Below, piece after piece: positions 59,999 through 64,000 of a stretch of DNA of 64,000 nt (the first letter of the stretch is position 1; each line of letters begins with the position of its first letter). The stretch comes from Actinomyces marmotae (GTDB lineage: Bacteria; Actinomycetota; Actinomycetes; Actinomycetales; Actinomycetaceae): contig NZ_CP053642.1 in assembly GCF_013177295.1 (NCBI RefSeq), positions 434,001 to 498,000 on the forward strand, given 5' to 3'. A program made the translations under genes and the position numbers. Below the pieces are notes generated by a model that was not told where the DNA came from, did no database searches, and worked only from the letters and a program-made list of their open reading frames with translations.

Positions 59999-60760
59999 GT
60001 GCCAGCCGCCCGGCGCTCCCAGGCCCCGCTTCCCGCCAGCCCCTCTCCGTCCTCCCCGCGCTTAGCCCCGGCCAGGTGGCGGCGTCCGGGCTGGCGGGAC
60101 CCGCGCCTGGCGGGCGGACTCGCCCTCATCGGCGGCGCCGTTGCCCTGGGCGCCTGGGCGGTCGACTCCGCCGCGGGCACCCAGGAGGTATACGTCCTCA
60201 CGCGCGACGTCGCCCCCGGCGCGGACCTCACCGCCGACGGCGTGCTCACCCTCGTCGACTCCCGCCCCGGCTCGGGCGCCTACGTCCCGGCGGGGAGCCT
60301 GCCCGGCGGCGCGATCGCGACCCGTGCCCTGGGCAAGGGCGAATTGCTGCCCACGGCCGCCGTCGCCCCCGCCTCGACCGCTACCCAGCGCTCCCTCGTC
60401 ATCGAGGCGTCCCTCGGGCTGCCCAAGGGCACTGGCGCCGGCGACGGCGTCGACCTGTGGCAGCTCCCGGATGGCGACTCTCCGCGATCAGCCGGATCGG
60501 CGGCCTCCGCGGCGGGCGCGGTGACGGCCCAGCCCTTGGCCGACGCCGCTCCGGCCTCCTCCCAGGAGGGCGCCGGCCGGGCGTGGGTCGTGGCCCAGGG
60601 CCTCGTCATCCGTGCCGTCCACCAGGAGCGCGCCAGCCTCGTGTCCACCGGGACCACCGCGGTGGAGGTGCTCGTGCCCGAGGGCTCCGTGGCCGACGTC
60701 CTCACCGCCGTCGGATCGGGGCGGCCGCTCGTGCTCGTGCCCACCGGGCAGGGCTCCTGA
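59999..60760 (+). CDS. SAF domain-containing membrane protein
   Basis: This 253-residue protein has a basic N-terminus, one membrane helix (about 40-58) and a SAF domain (about 62-125: EVYVLTRDVAPGADLTADGV, VPAGSLPGGAIATRALGKGE), as in CpaB and FlgA pilus/flagellar assembly proteins. The C-terminal half (about 130-250) is of the RcpC/CpaB type. The GTG has AAGGAGG 5 nt upstream. Together with the following CpaE-like ATPase it resembles part of a Tad pilus system, but no other Tad gene is present. Confidence 0.85.
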   Translation: MPAARRSQAPLPASPSPSSPRLAPARWRRPGWRDPRLAGGLALIGGAVALGAWAVDSAAGTQEVYVLTRDVAPGADLTADGVLTLVDSRPGSGAYVPAGSLPGGAIATRALGKGELLPTAAVAPASTATQRSLVIEASLGLPKGTGAGDGVDLWQLPDGDSPRSAGSAASAAGAVTAQPLADAAPASSQEGAGRAWVVAQGLVIRAVHQERASLVSTGTTAVEVLVPEGSVADVLTAVGSGRPLVLVPTGQGS

Positions 60761-60761
60761 C

Positions 60762-62156
60762 GTGGCGGCGCCAGCGAGCGGCGTCCTCCTGGGCCTGGCC
60801 GGCTCGGACGCGGAGACGTTGCGGGCCATCGACGCCCAGGGGTCAGGGCTGCGGGTGGTGCGCCGGTGCGCGGACCTGACCGACCTCGTGGGCGCGGCCA
60901 TGGCCGGTCTCGCCTCGCTCGTCGTCCTCGATACGGCCTTCGACGACGTCGATCGCGCCATCATCGACCGCATTACCCGCTGCGGCGCCGTCGGCGTGCT
61001 CCTCGTGCCTGATGGCGAGGAGGCCCAGTGGTCCATGCCCGGCTGGATCGTCCTGAGCGCCGCGGCCGGGCCCGCCGAGGTGCGCGGCGCCCTCCAGGCG
61101 CTCGCCCGCCAGGCGGTGCCCCCGCCTCCCGCCGGGGGCTGGGGCGGCGCGGCGACCCAGGCCGCCGCGACCACCCAGGGGGCCGTTGGCGGCGCGCTCG
61201 TCCCGGGGGAGCCGATGACGCGGCCCGAACAGGCGGGGGAGGAGGCGCCGCCTCCCCCGGGGGCGCCCGCCGCCGGTCGGCGGGGGAGGATCGTGGCGGT
61301 GTGGGGGCCCCACGGTGCCCCCGGCCGCAGCACGATCGCCGCCAGCCTCGCCCACGGCCTGGCCCGCTCCGGCGGCGCGCTGCTCGTCGACGCCGATGTG
61401 GAGGCCCCGAGCCTCGTCGAGCTCCTCGGCCTTCCCGAGGACTCCTCCTCACTGGCCACGGCCGCGCGCCTGGCCGCCCATGGGCGCCTGGACGACGCGG
61501 GGCTCGCCCGGCTCGTCGCGCCGATCGGCGCGGGGGTCGGGCTCCTGTCCGGGCTCGGCAGGTCGGGGCGCTGGCGGGAGTTGCCGCCGGTGGCGATGGA
61601 GGCCGTCTGGGGCCGGGCGCGCCACGCGGCCGCCTGGACGGTGGTGGACCTGGCGGGCGGCCCGATCGACGACGCCGTCGATGAGTACTCCCTTGAGCCC
61701 GGTCGCGGGGCCATGGCCGCCGAGTTGCTGCGCCAGGCCGACGAGGTCCTGCTCGTGGGCGCGGGGGATCCGATCGGAGTGCGCCGCCTCCTCCAGCTGC
61801 TCGGCGACTGCGAGGAGGCCCTGGGGGCCGGGCGCGCGCCACGCGTCGTCGTCAACCGGGTGCGGGCCTCCGCGGCGGGGCCCTCGCCGGCGCGGGCGGT
61901 GCGGGAGTCCCTGAGCAGGTTCGGCGGCGTCGTCGATCCGATCCTGCTGCCCGAGGACCCCCAGGCGGCCGACCGCTGCGTCCTGGAGGCCCGCGCCGTT
62001 GTCGACCTGTGCCCCGGATCAGCGCTGGGGCGGGCCCTGGCCGGGCTGGTCGACGCCCTCGACCCATCCGCTGACTGCTCGCGGGCCGCCCGCTCGCGGC
62101 GCGGGAACACGCGAGCCGCCGGGGACGGCCGCCACGGCCGCCGACGGGCACACTAG
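60762..62156 (+). CDS. CpaE/MinD-like ATPase with a non-canonical P-loop
   Basis: This 464-residue protein has an N-terminal pseudo-receiver-like part (about 5-115: LLGLAGSDAETLRAI, LVVLDTAFDDVDRAI), a disordered Pro/Gly/Ala linker (118-175) and a MinD/ParA-type domain (about 176-440). The P-loop reads GPHGAPGRST (182-191): Arg replaces the Lys of the usual GK-S/T, and the upstream signature Lys is absent. LLVDADVEAPSLVELLGL and VVDLAGGPIDDAVDE correspond to switch regions. The GTG is 1 nt after the SAF stop. It may bind nucleotide weakly or act as a polar scaffold. Confidence 0.83.
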   Translation: MAAPASGVLLGLAGSDAETLRAIDAQGSGLRVVRRCADLTDLVGAAMAGLASLVVLDTAFDDVDRAIIDRITRCGAVGVLLVPDGEEAQWSMPGWIVLSAAAGPAEVRGALQALARQAVPPPPAGGWGGAATQAAATTQGAVGGALVPGEPMTRPEQAGEEAPPPPGAPAAGRRGRIVAVWGPHGAPGRSTIAASLAHGLARSGGALLVDADVEAPSLVELLGLPEDSSSLATAARLAAHGRLDDAGLARLVAPIGAGVGLLSGLGRSGRWRELPPVAMEAVWGRARHAAAWTVVDLAGGPIDDAVDEYSLEPGRGAMAAELLRQADEVLLVGAGDPIGVRRLLQLLGDCEEALGAGRAPRVVVNRVRASAAGPSPARAVRESLSRFGGVVDPILLPEDPQAADRCVLEARAVVDLCPGSALGRALAGLVDALDPSADCSRAARSRRGNTRAAGDGRHGRRRAH

Positions 62157-62160
62157 GCCC

Positions 62161-62625
62161 ATGCGCATCTACCTGCCCGCCACGGCCGCCGACCTCGCCG
62201 CTGATCCCATCACCGCCCGCCGGGCCCATGCCGCGACGGATTCCCTGGCCGCCGCCCTGCCCGATGAGGACGAGGAGGGCCTGGAGGTCTCGGCGAGCCT
62301 GTGCGCCGCCGACGCCTCCGTCCTGCTGCTCTCCGAGCCGGGCGCCAGCGGCCTGGCGGACCGCCGCGTGGTCATCGCCGCTGACGTCGATTCGCCGCGC
62401 GAGCTGGCGCCCTCCGACGATGTCCTGCCCGGCACCGTGGAGCTGGGTGCGGATGTCCCGTGGGACGACGTCGCGGCGATCCTCATCGACGAGCCGCGCG
62501 CCGAGGCCGATGTCCGGGCCGCCCGCACCGGCGACGAGGAGGCCTTCGAGCGCGCCGCCGAGGCGGACCTGCTCTGGTACGACGTCTCCGAGCGCCCCGC
62601 GCTCGCCCTGGAGCTGGGGGTCTGA
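62161..62625 (+). CDS. DUF6912 family protein
   Basis: This 154-residue soluble acidic protein begins MRIYLPATAADLA and contains AADASVLLLSEPGASGLADR, RVVIAADVDSP, WDDVAAILIDEPRAEADVRAA and ADLLWYDVSER. The family is actinobacterial and of unknown function. It starts 4 bp after the ATPase stop and is probably co-transcribed with it. Confidence 0.8.
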   Translation: MRIYLPATAADLAADPITARRAHAATDSLAAALPDEDEEGLEVSASLCAADASVLLLSEPGASGLADRRVVIAADVDSPRELAPSDDVLPGTVELGADVPWDDVAAILIDEPRAEADVRAARTGDEEAFERAAEADLLWYDVSERPALALELGV

Positions 62626-62700
62626 GGCGGCCCGACGACCCGGGCCCGGTGAGGGGCCCCGAGCGCGCACCACGTCATCGACTTAATGTCCGGACAACCC

Positions 62701-62729
62701 TTGTCAGTTGCTGGTCGCGGCGATATCCT
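62701..62729 (+). promoter_or_regulatory. Promoter upstream of the sugar ABC transporter
   Basis: TTGTCA (62701-62706), a 17-bp spacer and TATCCT (62724-62729) form a near-consensus promoter. The predicted start near 62736 leaves a leader of about 110 nt ending in GGAGGTGA (62836-62843), 4 nt before the ATG. The rest of the 222-bp gap holds no gene. Confidence 0.6.
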
Positions 62730-62847
62730 TCCCGTGAGACCTGGGTCACGGAGTTGAGTGTGGCGCCCCTGAGGGCGCCCACGCCCCGGGGCCCACCGGT
62801 CCCGCCGATGGGGGCGGGCCGCGGGGTCGGAGCCCGGAGGTGACGCC

Positions 62848-64000
62848 ATGACCGACAGCATCCTCGAGATGCGGGGGATATCGAAGTCCTTTCCCGGTGT
62901 CACCGTCCTCAAGGACGTCACGCTTACCCTGCGCCCCGGCGAGGTCCACGCCCTCATGGGTGAGAACGGCGCGGGCAAATCCACCCTCATGAAGATCCTC
63001 ATGGGCATTCACGCCCCCGACGCCGGCAGCATCCTCATCGACGGCGCCCAGGAGAGGATCACCGATCCCTCCCGCGCGATCGCCCTGGGCATCGCCATGA
63101 TCCACCAGGAGCTCAACCCGGTCCTCGACATGCCGGTCTACGAGAACATCTTCTTGGGCAGGGAGTTGCGCCGCGGCGGTCTCGCCGACCACTCGGGCAT
63201 GCGACGCCGGGCGGCCGCGCTCCTGGACTCCATGGGGATCGGCATCCGGCCCGACGCGCTCATGCGCTCCCTGTCCGTCGCCCAGTGCCAGCAAGTGGAG
63301 ATCGCCAAGGCCCTGTCCGCCGGCGCCCGGATCATCATCATGGACGAGCCCACCTCCGCCATTACGGACGACGACGTCGAGGCGCTCTTCGCCCAGATCT
63401 CCGCCCTCAAGGGCAAGGGGGTGGGCATCATCTACATCTCGCACAAGATGGACGAGATCTTTCGCATCGCCGACCGCATCACCGTTCTGCGCGACGGCGA
63501 GCTCATCCGCGTCGATGACGCCTCCGAGCTCGACGAGAAGGCGCTCATCACGGCGATGGTGGGCCGGGCCCTTGACGACGCGTTCCCCAAGCGCCGGGTC
63601 CCCATCGGCGCCCCCGTCCTCCAGGTGAGCGACTGGGCCGTCGACGAGCGGATCGCCGGGATCGACCTGGAGGTGCGCGCCGGGGAGATCCTCGGCATCG
63701 GAGGGCTCGTGGGAGCGGGCCGATCGGAGCTTGTGGAGTCCCTGTTCGGGATGCGCGCGCACCGATCGGGGCGGATGGTCAAGGACGGCCAGGAGATCAT
63801 GGTCCGCCGCCCGGCCGACGCGATCCGCCACGGGATCGCCCTGATCACGGAGGACCGCAAGCGCACCGGCCTCAATCTGGAGGGCTCGGTGGCCGAGAAC
63901 ATAGTCCTGCCCTCGTTGGGGCGCCTCTTTGGCAACGGGATGGTGCGCTCCCGCGTGGAGTCGCGCCTCGCCGACGAGCACGCGTCCCGGCTCGGCATCA
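62848..64000 (+). CDS. Sugar ABC transporter ATPase (MglA/RbsA type), cut by the right edge
   Basis: These proteins carry two nucleotide-binding halves and power import of sugars such as galactose, ribose or xylose. 384 codons are present. The first half has Walker A GENGAGKST (38-46), Q-loop MIHQELNPV, signature SLSVAQCQQVEIAKAL (141-156, where most members read LSVGQQQ) and Walker B IIIMDEPTS. The second half starts at about 256 with GIDLEVRAGEILGIGGLVGAGRS, a degenerate P-loop usual for the family, and TEDRKRTGL. The start follows GGAGGTGA. The frame is open to the window end; permease and binding-protein genes should follow. Confidence 0.93.
   Translation, partial: MTDSILEMRGISKSFPGVTVLKDVTLTLRPGEVHALMGENGAGKSTLMKILMGIHAPDAGSILIDGAQERITDPSRAIALGIAMIHQELNPVLDMPVYENIFLGRELRRGGLADHSGMRRRAAALLDSMGIGIRPDALMRSLSVAQCQQVEIAKALSAGARIIIMDEPTSAITDDDVEALFAQISALKGKGVGIIYISHKMDEIFRIADRITVLRDGELIRVDDASELDEKALITAMVGRALDDAFPKRRVPIGAPVLQVSDWAVDERIAGIDLEVRAGEILGIGGLVGAGRSELVESLFGMRAHRSGRMVKDGQEIMVRRPADAIRHGIALITEDRKRTGLNLEGSVAENIVLPSLGRLFGNGMVRSRVESRLADEHASRLGI

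Noticed and set aside
59999..62156. A Tad pilus operon
   Set aside because: Only CpaB- and CpaE-like proteins are present; pilin, TadA/CpaF, TadB and TadC are missing.

Overview
The window reads as chromosome of a very GC-rich Gram-positive actinobacterium, most likely an Actinomyces or Schaalia relative (inference). The grounds are strong third-position G/C, frequent GTG starts, TAnnnT -10 boxes and leaderless starts, a WhiB regulator, and actinobacterial synteny: mtrA-mtrB-lpqB with hpf, comF and secA; whiB2 with a giant GT2 protein, DUF5719, the Rv3259-like protein and DUF3499; LCP, WbbL, RmlD and TIGR03089 genes. No CRISPR array, tRNA, rRNA or intact mobile element was seen.

Positions 1-32473 form a large cell-surface polysaccharide locus. 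It holds an LCP ligase (cut by the left edge), a WbbL-like rhamnosyltransferase, two GT2+DUF2304 pairs, two tandem DUF6541 membrane proteins, all dTDP-rhamnose enzymes (RmlA, RmlB and a fused RmlC-RmlD), a Wzm/Wzt ABC exporter followed by RgpF- and WbsX-type proteins, a DUF2142 membrane protein, further GT2/GT4 transferases and a Wzx-like flippase. Embedded in it is a lic (phosphorylcholine) module: LicB-like permease, a fused HTH-LicC-LicA protein and two LicD transferases. The same window carries a secreted PGRP-type amidase ending in choline-binding-like repeats. Together these suggest a rhamnose-containing, phosphorylcholine-decorated wall glycan with a hydrolase that docks on it. ManA ends the block.

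Positions 32477-40287 are the conserved TIGR03089 / WhiB2 / giant GT2 / DUF5719 / Rv3259-like / DUF3499 block. Positions 40373-48005 hold RDD, SpoIIM and an operon of GPDPase-membrane-domain protein, DUF4129, DUF4350, MoxR and DUF58, a conserved envelope-associated set of uncertain biochemistry.

Positions 48196-57402 carry MtrA-MtrB-LpqB (cell-wall two-component system with its lipoprotein), the ribosome hibernation factor HPF, ComF and SecA. Positions 57491-62625 hold a conserved but uncharacterised set: Rv3235-like protein, LysM membrane protein, a possible fine-tuning protein, a small HTH protein, a SAF-domain protein, a MinD/CpaE-like ATPase with an Arg in place of the P-loop Lys, and DUF6912. 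The right edge cuts a MglA/RbsA-type sugar ABC ATPase.

The observations I rate highest are a 13-bp perfect inverted repeat that would hide the Shine-Dalgarno sequence of the lic fusion gene (30231-30310), and a 22-bp intergenic repeat family found as a head-to-tail array (16415-16491) and as a perfect 74-bp palindrome (40300-40373), both exactly between convergent genes.
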